Source: an uncultured Saprospiraceae bacterium (lineage in GTDB: Bacteria > Bacteroidota > Bacteroidia > Chitinophagales > Saprospiraceae). From it: DNA of 53,803 nucleotides. Positions 18,389 to 26,603 of this stretch are shown here, one piece after another (position 1 is the first letter of the stretch; each line of letters opens with the position of its first letter). Location: the NCBI GenBank assembly GCA_937951685.1, contig CALFBG010000281.1:1-53803 (forward strand). Direction: 5' to 3'. A program made the translations under genes and the position numbers. The notes under the pieces were generated by a model. The model had not been told where the DNA came from, did no database searches, and saw only the letters and a list, made by a program, of their open reading frames with translations.

Positions 18389-19411
18389 ATGCATCGTTGC
18401 TTAGAGCAGAGTCAACGAGCGAATCAAAGACCAGCGTTGCCTGCCCACGTTGCTTGGGTATTGGCGCAGCAAGGAAACATCCTGAGAGAAGGTTTTTTCG
18501 TAGATGGGCAACTTACCAACGCATTTGAAACACTAACTAAGCCCACCTCGCTAGTCTTTGCCCCCAATACTTGCCTGTATTTATCTTTTGAGCCTCGCTA
18601 CACGCCGGAATCTATTAAAACGATACTTGCGCTACCACTTGGTAAAGTCATCGTTGGAGGCTTACATCCGAGCGCCGTGCAAGCAGGTCGCTTGCTTGCT
18701 GCGTTACAAACCACCGGATTAAAAGTAGAGTGTTATTCGCCGTGCAAGGTACTGCGACAGCATCTACTCCCAATTTATCATTATTACCAACAAAAGCGAC
18801 CTTACCTCTTATTGAAGTATGCACAGAGTCAAGATGGGTTTATGGGACAACACGATCGGCAGGTTTGGCTAACAAATATTTTTTCTAAAAGGCTAGTGCA
18901 CCGATGGCGGGGCGAAACCAATGCCATCCTCGTAGGCACCAACACGGCTTTGCTCGACAACCCTCAATTGACCAATCGCTATTTTGTGGGAAAGCAAGCG
19001 CTGAGAATTGTACTCGATCGCAATTTGAGATTGCCTCCACATTTGCATCTTTTTGACGACCAATATCCAACTTGGATTATTACGGCGCAAGCTATTCCGA
19101 TGCATCATTATAAACAAACGCGGTATTTCCAGTTAGATTTTGAGCAGCTTTTGCCCAATTTGATGAAATTGCTACACCAGCAGCAGATTTTTCACCTGAC
19201 CATAGAAGGTGGTGCTCAATTGCTACAACACTTTATTACGGCTGGTTATTGGGACGAAGCGCGTGTTTTCAGCAGCCCTCAACAACTTGAAATTGGAATT
19301 GCTGCCCCTCAAATCCAACAAAGCCCACAGCGTACCGTACAACTATTGTCCGACCAATTAAGATACTATTTCAATGAAAATATTAGAACTAGCGCTCAGG
19401 AGACACGATAA
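18389..19411 (+). CDS. ribD: RibD-like protein with intact reductase and zinc-less deaminase domain
   Basis: A 340-residue RibD homologue for riboflavin synthesis. Normal RibD joins a zinc deaminase to an NADPH-dependent pyrimidine reductase. The N-terminal half keeps the deaminase outline (RCLEQSQ, GNILREGF, LYLSFEP, GKVIVGGLHPS). However, the zinc ligands are gone: the HAE motif reads N44-A45-F46, and the P-C-x(n)-P-P-C segment is shortened to EPRYTPESI with no cysteine. The reductase half (about 138-335) looks complete: RPYLLLKYAQSQDG, WRGETNAILVGTNTALLDNP, LRIVLDR and LTIEGGAQLLQHFI. The protein probably supplies only the reductase activity. ATG 18389 is chosen because RibD similarity starts there; the open frame continues back to 18284. 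Confidence 0.8.
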   Translation: MHRCLEQSQRANQRPALPAHVAWVLAQQGNILREGFFVDGQLTNAFETLTKPTSLVFAPNTCLYLSFEPRYTPESIKTILALPLGKVIVGGLHPSAVQAGRLLAALQTTGLKVECYSPCKVLRQHLLPIYHYYQQKRPYLLLKYAQSQDGFMGQHDRQVWLTNIFSKRLVHRWRGETNAILVGTNTALLDNPQLTNRYFVGKQALRIVLDRNLRLPPHLHLFDDQYPTWIITAQAIPMHHYKQTRYFQLDFEQLLPNLMKLLHQQQIFHLTIEGGAQLLQHFITAGYWDEARVFSSPQQLEIGIAAPQIQQSPQRTVQLLSDQLRYYFNENIRTSAQETR

Positions 19412-19453
19412 AAGTTAATCTTTTATTAAAAGCGTACCCTAGAATATAAATAG

Positions 19454-19486
19454 TTTGCTTTTGTAGTTCATAAGTTATTAAATTTG
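19454..19486 (+). promoter_or_regulatory. Promoter of the periplasmic thioredoxin-like gene
   Basis: TTTG (19454-19457), 21 nt, TAAATTTG (19479-19486) fits the Bacteroidota promoter pattern. It lies 24 nt before the start codon at 19510. Confidence 0.5.
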
Positions 19487-19509
19487 CTTTATAATTAAAT
19501 GAGAAAATA

Positions 19510-20103
19510 ATGAAAAATGTTTTAATAGGATTATTGGTCGTTGTGTCGTTGCTAGTAGTATACTCCTTTACAAACGCCTCCGCTGTGACTATCGCAAACG
19601 CAACAAGCGCTGAAATGCCTGCTTCAAAAGTAAATTGGATGACTTGGGAGGAAGCGATCGAGCAATCGAAAATAAAAAAGAAAAAGATCTTTGTAGATGT
19701 TTATACGGATTGGTGTGGCTGGTGCAAGAAAATGGACAAGGCGACTTTTCAAAAAGCGCACATCGCTAAATACCTCAATGAGAATTATTATCCCGTGAAA
19801 TTTAATGCGGAGCAAAAAGCAGCCATTACCGTTAACAATAAAACCTATAAATACGTCAAAAGTGGTCGCAGAGGTTATCACGAACTTGCGGCAATGATTA
19901 CACGGGGCAAATTGAGTTATCCGAGTATTGTATTTTTAGATGAAGCTTTCGAAGTGATTCAACCGATTCCAGGTTACCAAGATCATCATAAATTTGAAGT
20001 AATCATGACTTACTTTGCCACCGACAATCACAAAAAAACACCTTGGTCTCGTTACGCTAAAGAATATGTACACATGGCAAAGCGCAAAGCGACGACGGAG
20101 TAA
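19510..20103 (+). CDS. Exported thioredoxin-fold protein (WCGWC)
   Basis: A 197-residue protein with an N-terminal signal peptide or anchor (about residues 4-24) and a thioredoxin-like domain. The redox centre is FVDVYTDWCGWCKKMDKATF with C69 and C72. The middle is longer than in TrxA and includes a basic stretch (YKYVKSGRRGYHELAAM) before the cis-Pro region LSYPSIVFLD. This is the thioredoxin_7/DUF255-like type often seen in Bacteroidota envelopes. It probably reduces or exchanges disulfides outside the cytoplasm. It is a single-gene unit with its own promoter and a strong terminator. Partners are not evident. Confidence 0.85.
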   Translation: MKNVLIGLLVVVSLLVVYSFTNASAVTIANATSAEMPASKVNWMTWEEAIEQSKIKKKKIFVDVYTDWCGWCKKMDKATFQKAHIAKYLNENYYPVKFNAEQKAAITVNNKTYKYVKSGRRGYHELAAMITRGKLSYPSIVFLDEAFEVIQPIPGYQDHHKFEVIMTYFATDNHKKTPWSRYAKEYVHMAKRKATTE

Positions 20104-20144
20104 ATCCGAAAAACTAGCAATTTAAAATTAGTTTATAATAAAAT

Positions 20145-20182
20145 AAAAGCGCGGCTTACCATGAGGTAAGTCGCGCTTTTTT
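20145..20182. terminator. Bidirectional intrinsic terminator
   Basis: A 16-bp stem (20145-20160 with 20165-20180, one G-U type position) with ATGA loop, AAAA before and TTTTTT after, lies between the converging thioredoxin-like and yjgR-like genes. Confidence 0.9.
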
Positions 20183-20205
20183 AGACATTTAGCTAATGGC
20201 ATCAA

Positions 20206-21771
20206 TTAGAACCAACCGCTTTTTCGCTTTCCTTTTCCACCAATTCCTAGTACGCCCAATAGCCCTCGTGTTAATTCTCGTGCAATGGTTCGACCGATTT
20301 GTCGGGTAGTTGTATTGGAGACCACTTTTTCAAAAGTACTTTTTTCTTTACGAGAAGAGGAGCGACTCGCTTTAGTTTGTTGCTTTTTTAGTTCCGCCTG
20401 TTTTTCTTCAGCTTGTGCTACTTTCATCTTTTCCGTTAGCACTTCGTAAGCACTTTCTCGATCTACGACTTCGTTGTATTTTTTAATGAGCTTAGAATCG
20501 TTGATAATTTCATCAATCTCACCGCCCGTTAAAACATCCATTCGAGATTGCGGCGCTCGCAGTAAAGTGTGTACCAAAGCTGTAGGAATTCCTTTTTCGT
20601 TGAGCGTTGTTACCAATGCCTCCCCTATTCCTAATTCCGTTAGCAAAGTATCCGTATCGTAAAATTCCGAAATCGGGTAATTTTGAGCGGCTAATTTAAT
20701 TGCTTTTCGATCTTTTGCCGTAAAGGCTCTTAACGCGTGCTGCACTTTCAATCCCAGCTGACCAAGTACGGCATCGGGTACGTCGGTCGGATTTTGAGTT
20801 ACGAAAAATAACCCAACGCCTTTCGACCGAATGAGCTTCACAATCGCTTCAATTTGATCCAACAAAGCCGTGGTTGCTTCTTTAAATACCAAATGTGCTT
20901 CGTCGATGAAGATGACCAATTTAGGGCGATCACTATCTCCTTGCTCAGGGAAAGTCGAATAGACTTCCGCTAAAAGTTGTAGCATGAACGTGGAGAACAA
21001 TTTGGGTTTATCTTGAATATCCGTCAATCGTAAAACAGAAACGATACCTTTGCCATTTTCATCCATCCGAACCAAATCATCGACCTCAAAAGAACGTTCT
21101 CCAAAGAATTGCTCTGCACCTTGCTGCTCTAATTCTACAATTTTGCGGAGGATGGTTCCGACCGAGGTTGTAGACATTTTTCCGTACAACTTTTCTACTT
21201 CCTCCTTCCCTTCTCCAATCACCCAGTTTAGCGTTTTCTTAAAATCTTTCAGGTCGAGTAAGGCTAAGTTATTATCATCACAATACTTAAATAATACTGC
21301 TACGATTCCAGCCTGTGTCGTCGACAAATCTAAGATTTTTGAAAACAAGATGGGCCCAAATTCTGTAACGGTAGCGCGTAGTCGCACACCTTTTTCTTCA
21401 GAAAGACTCAGAAATTCTACGGGACTTTGATCTGCGTTAAAAGAAATACCAATTTTAGCGTGTCGCTCTTCAATTTTAGGATGCCCGTCACTGGCCGCGG
21501 CGATCCCACTTAAGTCGCCCTTTATATCCATCAGTAAGACAGGGACGCCTTCACTAGACAATTGCTCCGCGATAATTTGTAGCGTTTTGGTTTTACCTGC
21601 CCCCGTTGCTCCGGCAATTAATCCGTGCCGATTCATCATCTTAAGTGGCACTTTTACCAAGGTGTCTTTAATACAATTTCCATCTAACATGGCGCCACCT
21701 AGTATTATTTCTGGCCCTTTGAAAGTATACGAACTCGTAATTTCTTGAACGAATTTTTCTTGATTTGACAT
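20206..21771 (-). CDS. HerA/VirB4-like ATPase, YjgR (DUF853) family
   Basis: A 521-residue P-loop ATPase. Walker A is GATGAGKT (residues 54-61), followed by VLLMDIKGDLSGIAAAS, which is characteristic of the YjgR/DUF853 family. Walker B and following residues read KLVIFIDEAHLVF, with further motifs GVGLFFVTQNPTDVPDAVLGQLG. The end is a low-complexity basic stretch (KKQQTKASRSSSRKEKS) and a Gly-rich tail, as in E. coli YjgR. Relatives are hexameric DNA-translocating or DNA-processing ATPases, but the role of YjgR itself is not settled. The gene is single, 121 bp upstream of nucA-like DNA on the same strand. No adjacent NurA-type nuclease is present. Confidence 0.9.
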   Translation of the reverse strand: MSNQEKFVQEITSSYTFKGPEIILGGAMLDGNCIKDTLVKVPLKMMNRHGLIAGATGAGKTKTLQIIAEQLSSEGVPVLLMDIKGDLSGIAAASDGHPKIEERHAKIGISFNADQSPVEFLSLSEEKGVRLRATVTEFGPILFSKILDLSTTQAGIVAVLFKYCDDNNLALLDLKDFKKTLNWVIGEGKEEVEKLYGKMSTTSVGTILRKIVELEQQGAEQFFGERSFEVDDLVRMDENGKGIVSVLRLTDIQDKPKLFSTFMLQLLAEVYSTFPEQGDSDRPKLVIFIDEAHLVFKEATTALLDQIEAIVKLIRSKGVGLFFVTQNPTDVPDAVLGQLGLKVQHALRAFTAKDRKAIKLAAQNYPISEFYDTDTLLTELGIGEALVTTLNEKGIPTALVHTLLRAPQSRMDVLTGGEIDEIINDSKLIKKYNEVVDRESAYEVLTEKMKVAQAEEKQAELKKQQTKASRSSSRKEKSTFEKVVSNTTTRQIGRTIARELTRGLLGVLGIGGKGKRKSGWF

Positions 21772-21892
21772 GTATATTTATTATTTTGTTGGGTTTAGTA
21801 CTAAGACAAATTAACTAATAATTTGAAAGTCTTTTAAGCTTATTGTAAACCCAATTTCCGTGAACTACTTAGCATTGCTTGAAAATGATGTT

Positions 21893-22870
21893 TTACTTTC
21901 GTTTATTCCAACTCTTAACACGTTGTTCAAAACGTTTTTTGCTAAATTCCCATTTATCAATATCTACTTTAGCTTCTAATTCTTTTTCTAAATTTTCGTC
22001 CATTAAGCGATAGAAAAAATCAATGCCCGTTAATTCCTCTACCTCATCGACTGATACCGCAAATTGGCTTAAATGTTCATATCGAATCTCATTGGGCAAA
22101 ATAAATCCAATTGCTTTCACTTCTGGCTCGGACAAATCTAGCAAGACTTTGTAGTAAGAATCGGGAACGGAAACCTCATTTACCCCAATCTTATCTCGAA
22201 TCGCCGCCGTCAAAACGGGTCCCGTTACAATGTACAATTTATCAAACTTCATCACCCAATCTCGGGTCTGTTCTTCCAATTCTCTCCAGACGCCACCGTT
22301 GAAATTTCTAATTTGGGGGCTCATGTTGCTCATGTAAAAAGTCTCTGACATGGATCTTTTGGAAAAACCCATATCTCCCGCTGGAACCAAGTGACCACGG
22401 TCGTAACCTGAGCGCTTATAATCGCGGGGAGAAGCAGATGCGGAGCTCACTTTGGGATCAGGTCTAAAATTATTAGATCGATCGACCCGTTTTTTGTATA
22501 ATAGATCTTTGGAAAGTTCGTAGGCCACCCATTCCGGTTGTTCGTGATCTTCTGAATAGGAAAGTGCATAGTAGCCATGTTTCACGATTTGTCCGGTGGT
22601 AGAGGTCGGAAGTAAAGCTTCGTCCACGTAGGTTTTAGTGTCGTAACCGCTATTCGTACCGGAATTATTAGAACTATTGCCATCGTTCTTTCCTTGGTTA
22701 ATCATCTCGGAGGTTTTCTCGATCGTATCGGCCAAGCTAACATCCTTTCCGGAAAATAAGTTAAAAACGTAGAAAAGACCTCCTGCCACAACGGCGAAAA
22801 TGCCCACTTTTAAAACCATTCCGCTGCTTTCTTTGCTAGAACTAGCGTGATTCTTTCTTAAATTTGCCAT
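21893..22870 (-). CDS. Membrane-anchored DNA/RNA non-specific endonuclease (NucA/EndoG type)
   Basis: A 325-residue beta-beta-alpha metal nuclease. One transmembrane helix (about 19-38) is followed by a Ser/Asn/Gly-rich linker (41-80) and then the nuclease domain. The active-site signature is YDRGHLVPAGDM with DRGH at 157-160, where His is the general base. The metal-binding Asn is in the following MSNMSPQIRNFNGGVWRELE. Further family strands are KLYIVTGPVL and VPDSYYKVLLD. The catalytic part should face the periplasm or outside and degrade DNA and RNA, probably for nutrient use or as a barrier to incoming DNA. The upstream gap holds a 9-bp inverted repeat. Confidence 0.92.
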   Translation of the reverse strand: MANLRKNHASSSKESSGMVLKVGIFAVVAGGLFYVFNLFSGKDVSLADTIEKTSEMINQGKNDGNSSNNSGTNSGYDTKTYVDEALLPTSTTGQIVKHGYYALSYSEDHEQPEWVAYELSKDLLYKKRVDRSNNFRPDPKVSSASASPRDYKRSGYDRGHLVPAGDMGFSKRSMSETFYMSNMSPQIRNFNGGVWRELEEQTRDWVMKFDKLYIVTGPVLTAAIRDKIGVNEVSVPDSYYKVLLDLSEPEVKAIGFILPNEIRYEHLSQFAVSVDEVEELTGIDFFYRLMDENLEKELEAKVDIDKWEFSKKRFEQRVKSWNKRK

Positions 22871-22976
22871 TTATCATAAGTGTTTTGCGAGTATGCATCG
22901 CATTCAATTTTTTAGTTAAAAACTGAATCCGCAATACTCTTTAGTGTTTCATAAAAAGGAACAACTGCTTTTGTGA

Positions 22977-23011
22977 CGCTGCTAACCACAATAAAGTAAC
23001 AATTAGCAGCG
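22977..23011. repeat. 9-bp inverted repeat upstream of the nuclease gene
   Basis: CGCTGCTAA (22977-22985) and TTAGCAGCG (23003-23011) are perfect inverted copies 17 nt apart. There is no T tract, so it is more likely a binding site or leader structure for the minus-strand nuclease gene than a terminator. Confidence 0.4.
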
Positions 23012-23163
23012 GGAGCAATTGCTAGTTTGACCGTAAAAATAATGAAGTTGCTTTAAAAAGCAAACTCCACTTAAAAAAGCTAATCGTATGCGTAGCAATT
23101 TCGTTCATGAGCGACGAGTTGCAAATTTAAGCATACGCTAGGTTAAAACTAGTACACGATAAG

Positions 23164-23646
23164 CTAAATTTCGAGAAAATAGGCCCGATTGCAACGCGAT
23201 CCTTCTTTCTGTGGAGGCATGGCTTGAAATCCTACTTTCTCGTACAATTGCATTGCTTCGGTCAAGACACTCGCCGTATCTAGTTCCAAGCGTTTAAAAC
23301 CTAAATCAACCGCTTTCTGGATTAAAAAATTAATCATCCAAGTTCCCAGACCTTGACGCCTTGTTTCTGGTAACAAATACATTTTTCGGATTTCGGCAAG
23401 TTCTGCATGCATACGGTACAGCGCAAAAGTTCCTACCATGACGTCCTCGGCATTAAAAATTAAACCAAAATAGCCATTTTTATAATGTCCCTCAATGTCG
23501 TCTAGATCATAATCCAAGCTAGGATCATCAGGCATGAGTCCATAATCCGCTAAGACGGAGAAAATGATGGCTTTAATCCGAGGAATATCCTGTTGCGTTG
23601 CGGGTTGGGAATAAAAGGAAGAATTCGGAATAAAAACTTTCGTCAT
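23164..23646 (-). CDS. GNAT family N-acetyltransferase
   Basis: A 160-residue GNAT protein. The acetyl-CoA-binding motif A is IRKMYLLPETRRQGLGTWMI (R-R-x-G-L-G), preceded by strand VGTFALYRM and followed by LGFKRLELDTASVL and AMQLYEKVGFQ, the usual motif B. Length fits single-domain GNATs. The acceptor substrate cannot be inferred. It is a lone minus-strand gene with long flanking gaps; no promoter box was convincing. Confidence 0.88.
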   Translation of the reverse strand: MTKVFIPNSSFYSQPATQQDIPRIKAIIFSVLADYGLMPDDPSLDYDLDDIEGHYKNGYFGLIFNAEDVMVGTFALYRMHAELAEIRKMYLLPETRRQGLGTWMINFLIQKAVDLGFKRLELDTASVLTEAMQLYEKVGFQAMPPQKEGSRCNRAYFLEI

Positions 23647-23835
23647 GACTTTAATCGCATTTATAAATTTTGTAAACCAACTCGGCGGCTATTTTGGCAA
23701 AAGCAGCTATTTTTATTGGAAAAAGTAAAAAACACCAAATATTAAGGAATAAAATATGTTTGAATTATCCTAAAAATTTTGCAAAAAAAGCTCAAATATA
23801 CTAGGTCATTTTACAGCTATTGTTAATTTTGTATT

Positions 23836-24498
23836 ATGCTACCTTTAATTGTGATGGATAAGATAGACACCAAGCAGTTCAATTGGATGTCAAAGAAATG
23901 GTTTTCTACGGCTGACCGCGTTGGGATCACCCCTAGTCAAGCCCGAGAATTCTTTGATCTTATCTGTAAACAATATAGCCAGAAGCACCGTGCCTACCAC
24001 AATATGTCTCATCTCTACTCTTTATTGAACGTAGCGGAAAAGTACAACGATCACATTGAAGCACAAAATTTAGTTGACTTGGGGATTTGGTTTCATGACA
24101 TCATCTATTCTATTCGCCGTAAAGATAACGAAGAAAAAAGTGCCGATTTAGCGGGAGAGCTACTCAAGCCTTACCTCAATACTTACGACCTTCAGAAGAT
24201 AAAGTTAATGATTAAAGCTACCGCGAATCACCAAGATATGGATGATTCGCTTGATAGTCAGTACTTATTGGATTTTGACTTATCCATTTTTGCCGCGAAT
24301 CGAGAAGTTTATAAAAAGTATAGAAAGGCAATCCGCAAAGAATTTAAACGCTACCCTGGTTTTCTTTTTAAAATGGGAAGAAGAAAAGTATTACTCCGAT
24401 ACCTCGCAAAAGATAGAATCTATCAGACCGACGAGTTTTATGCTGCCTACGAAGCCAAAGCGCGGGAGAATATTCAGTGGGAAATCGAAAATTTGTAA
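23836..24498 (+). CDS. HD-superfamily metal-dependent hydrolase (COG4339 type)
   Basis: A 220-residue protein of the predicted metal-dependent HD hydrolase group. Metal ligands appear as YHNMSHL, then WFHDIIYSIRRKDNEEKSADL (His-Asp pair) and the later LLDFDLSIFA. Family members look like phosphohydrolases but substrates are unknown. The start is uncertain: TAATTTTG, a possible -7 promoter box, lies at 23824-23831, which would leave the ATG at 23836 at or before the transcript start. If that box is used, translation would begin at ATG 23854 (MDKID). It converges with the His-rich lipoprotein gene. Confidence 0.85.
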   Translation: MLPLIVMDKIDTKQFNWMSKKWFSTADRVGITPSQAREFFDLICKQYSQKHRAYHNMSHLYSLLNVAEKYNDHIEAQNLVDLGIWFHDIIYSIRRKDNEEKSADLAGELLKPYLNTYDLQKIKLMIKATANHQDMDDSLDSQYLLDFDLSIFAANREVYKKYRKAIRKEFKRYPGFLFKMGRRKVLLRYLAKDRIYQTDEFYAAYEAKARENIQWEIENL

Positions 24499-24526
24499 GC
24501 CAAGCCTTTCACCGCTCTGACAAAAA

Positions 24527-24597
24527 AACTAAGGAGCAACACCCTCCTATTCGTCGCTATTCGTAATTGCCACTCCTTAGTTCGCCCTTTTTTTTTT
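24527..24597. terminator. Bidirectional terminator with long loop
   Basis: AACTAAGGAG (24527-24536) pairs perfectly with CTCCTTAGTT (24573-24582); the loop is 36 nt. A run of T follows at 24588-24598, with a run of A before the left arm. It separates converging genes. Confidence 0.65.
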
Positions 24598-24607
24598 AAT
24601 TCAACGA

Positions 24608-25195
24608 TTATTGCGTTTTAGCTTCAAAGCTACCATCTTTATGGATGATGAAACGCTTAAACTCCTGGTAATCAATTTCCTTTGCGTGATCGTGACCTTC
24701 GTGTCCGTGTTCCGCATGATCATGACCTTCATGACCTTCATGATCGTGACCTTCGTGGCTATCCCCTTCTTCCTGAAAAGCTTTCATGAGTACAATTTCA
24801 TTATTATCTTCGATGTAACCGTAGATTAGCGGACCACCGCCAGCGTACCAACCATTAACGGCACTATTGGTATTGGATAGCATCTGTAATGCTCGATATT
24901 CTTCTTTTGTTGCTACTTTTGCACAGCCAAAAAGCTTTTCGATGAAAATTGGTTCTTTTACGAGTGCTGTCTTTAGATATAATTTGTAGTAAGGCTGTCC
25001 CGTTTCTTCCGCAGGTTCGGCTTGTTCTACACAAGTCAATTCGAAGTCAATTGGTTCGTCAAATTCGAGCACTTTATCCGCTGGCATACCTTCGATTCGT
25101 TTATTATCCTTGGTAGTAGCGTCATCTGTCTTTGGCGTATTATTGCAAGCAAAGAGCAATACACTTGCAAAAATCATAAAAAATAGTTTTTTCAT
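24608..25195 (-). CDS. His-rich lipoprotein, possible metal binder
   Basis: A 195-residue lipoprotein of no family I recognise. The signal peptide ends in LLFAC (Cys17). The middle contains two further cysteines (LTCVEQ, FGCAKV) and a Tyr/Gly-rich patch (NGWYAGGGPLIYGYIED). Residues about 146-172 form a repeat of H-E-G-H-D-H units with at least ten histidines and many acidic residues, a pattern that binds Zn, Ni, Cu or Co in other proteins. It would lie in the envelope as a metal buffer or sensor. No metal transporter is adjacent, and the cutC gene is far away. The repeat is in-frame and the reading frame closes normally. Confidence 0.75.
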   Translation of the reverse strand: MKKLFFMIFASVLLFACNNTPKTDDATTKDNKRIEGMPADKVLEFDEPIDFELTCVEQAEPAEETGQPYYKLYLKTALVKEPIFIEKLFGCAKVATKEEYRALQMLSNTNSAVNGWYAGGGPLIYGYIEDNNEIVLMKAFQEEGDSHEGHDHEGHEGHDHAEHGHEGHDHAKEIDYQEFKRFIIHKDGSFEAKTQ

Positions 25196-25672
25196 TTTTC
25201 TAGTACTTTAGTTTAATAAAAATTAAATTATTCCTGTTTTCTTAAAAATATAAGTCTATCAGCATCCTAGCAACGCCTGCCAAACGAGTCCAACTAAGCC
25301 GTCTAGCCTTTTTATACAAAAGGACAAAGCGTTCGAGACCGTAAGTCGTCGCGATAATGATTTAATTAAAGGGAAATGGTAAAACGCTTCACCGCAGCAT
25401 CTTAAAAAAGGTGATCGCTAATTACCGATACTGACCAACAAGCGGAAAGAGGATAAAATTTGATGCCAATCTGGCACCCCATGCTTTGTTCTAAAGCAAT
25501 GCTAAATTAATAATTCTTGGGGTAAAAACGAATCTAAATTAAGATAAAGCTAGAAGTTGTTTTAAAAGGCTAATGCTGCTCGAATAAGCTTTTCGTTTTC
25601 TTTGATGTTCAATCCTTAGAAATTAATTAAATAAAGTATAATAAATTACTAATCCACTTTCTCAATTTTACT
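25196..25672. other. Gap with one exact copy of the 14-nt intergenic word
   Basis: No gene-like frame on either strand. It contains GAAGTTGTTTTAAA at 25553-25566, identical to words at 38530 and 50889. The promoter of the following operon lies just to the right. Confidence 0.45.
25553..25566 (+). repeat. 14-nt intergenic word GAAGTTGTTTTAAA, copy 1
   Basis: Exact copy, about 210 nt upstream of the PorV-like gene. Other exact copies are at 38530-38543 and 50889-50902. Confidence 0.5.
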
Positions 25673-25680
25673 TAGCTTTG
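25673..25680 (+). promoter_or_regulatory. -7 promoter element of the barrel-mqnB-rluF operon
   Basis: TAGCTTTG matches TAnnTTTG and lies 98 nt before the start codon at 25779. The -33 TTTG is not obvious, so confidence is moderate. Confidence 0.45.
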
Positions 25681-25778
25681 TAGCCGAACCGTGGCTTGTT
25701 CAAAGTGAGACTTTGGAATGCCCTCCAATTCCTTCGAAATAATTACGTTTCGGACTTTCGTGTTAAAAATGACTACAC

Positions 25779-26594
25779 ATGAAACGATTGCTTTTTTTAT
25801 TACTCTGGTGTTGTACCACAATTGCGCTTTCTGGTCAAAATGGTGCACCAATCATTGCGGGTGCCAAAGGTGCTGCTATGGGAAATGCTTCCGTTAGTTT
25901 TACAGATATTAATAGCATTTTCAGCAACCAGGCTGGTTTGGCTTATCTCCAAGAAACAGCCGTGATTTTAGTAGGTCAACGTCGCTTTCAAAATGCTGAC
26001 ATTAATAGCTATGCTATCGGTGCGGCTTACCCGACGAATTCGGGAACCTTTGGCCTTAATCTACAATATTACGGCTTTGACGTTTTTAACGAGCAAAAAG
26101 TTGGATTATCTTATGCACGGAAACTCTTCGACCGGCTTGCGATTGGGGCACAAGTTGATTATTTGACCACTCGGATTCCAGAATATGGCTCTGCTACCAA
26201 TTTGACTTTCGAATTTGGCGTACACAGCCAGATTATGGAAGATTTCTTCTTGGCAGCGCAAGTTTACAGTCCCATTCAAGTCGATATCAACGAAACGGAT
26301 CAACTTCCAACGATCTTCAAATTAGGAATAGCCTATAATTTTTCGGAGAAACTCGAAATGCATTTGGAAGGAGAAAAAGATTTAGATTTCCCAACGATGT
26401 TTAAAGTTGGTTTTCAATATCAAGTCGTTTCCGCTTTTTACCTGCGGGCAGGCATTAGTACTAATCCGAGTTTGTGGAGTTTTGGCTTAGCTTACGAAAT
26501 GAAAAATGGTTTGTCCTTTGATATTGCCTCTAGTTATCATCAAATTCTCGGCGTGAGTCCAGCCATTAGCGTTCGATATCAGTTTAAAAAATAG
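25779..26594 (+). CDS. PorV/PorQ-like outer-membrane beta-barrel protein
   Basis: A 271-residue exported protein: signal peptide ending near LSGQN, then the conserved opening AGAKGAAMGNASVSFTDINS followed by FSNQAGLAYL. This is the hallmark of the PorV/UPF0164 barrel group in Bacteroidota. Alternating hydrophobic strands follow to the C-terminal VRYQFKK. PorV proper is longer and works in type IX secretion; this shorter relative may have a different task. mqnB follows after 9 bp and rluF after another 10 bp, so all three are likely co-transcribed although their roles look unrelated. Confidence 0.75.
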   Translation: MKRLLFLLLWCCTTIALSGQNGAPIIAGAKGAAMGNASVSFTDINSIFSNQAGLAYLQETAVILVGQRRFQNADINSYAIGAAYPTNSGTFGLNLQYYGFDVFNEQKVGLSYARKLFDRLAIGAQVDYLTTRIPEYGSATNLTFEFGVHSQIMEDFFLAAQVYSPIQVDINETDQLPTIFKLGIAYNFSEKLEMHLEGEKDLDFPTMFKVGFQYQVVSAFYLRAGISTNPSLWSFGLAYEMKNGLSFDIASSYHQILGVSPAISVRYQFKK

Positions 26595-26603
26595 CTTTCA
26601 CCT

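Noticed and set aside
20206..22870. YjgR/HerA-like ATPase followed by a nuclease as a defence system
   Set aside because: HerA-type defence pairs use NurA, SIR2 or DUF4297 partners fused or coupled to HerA. Here the nuclease is a membrane-anchored NucA-type exported enzyme 121 bp away, so the pairing looks incidental.
24690..24760. Short DNA repeats resembling a small CRISPR-like array
   Set aside because: The repeats are the in-frame codons of the His-rich tract of a lipoprotein, with no spacers of constant length.
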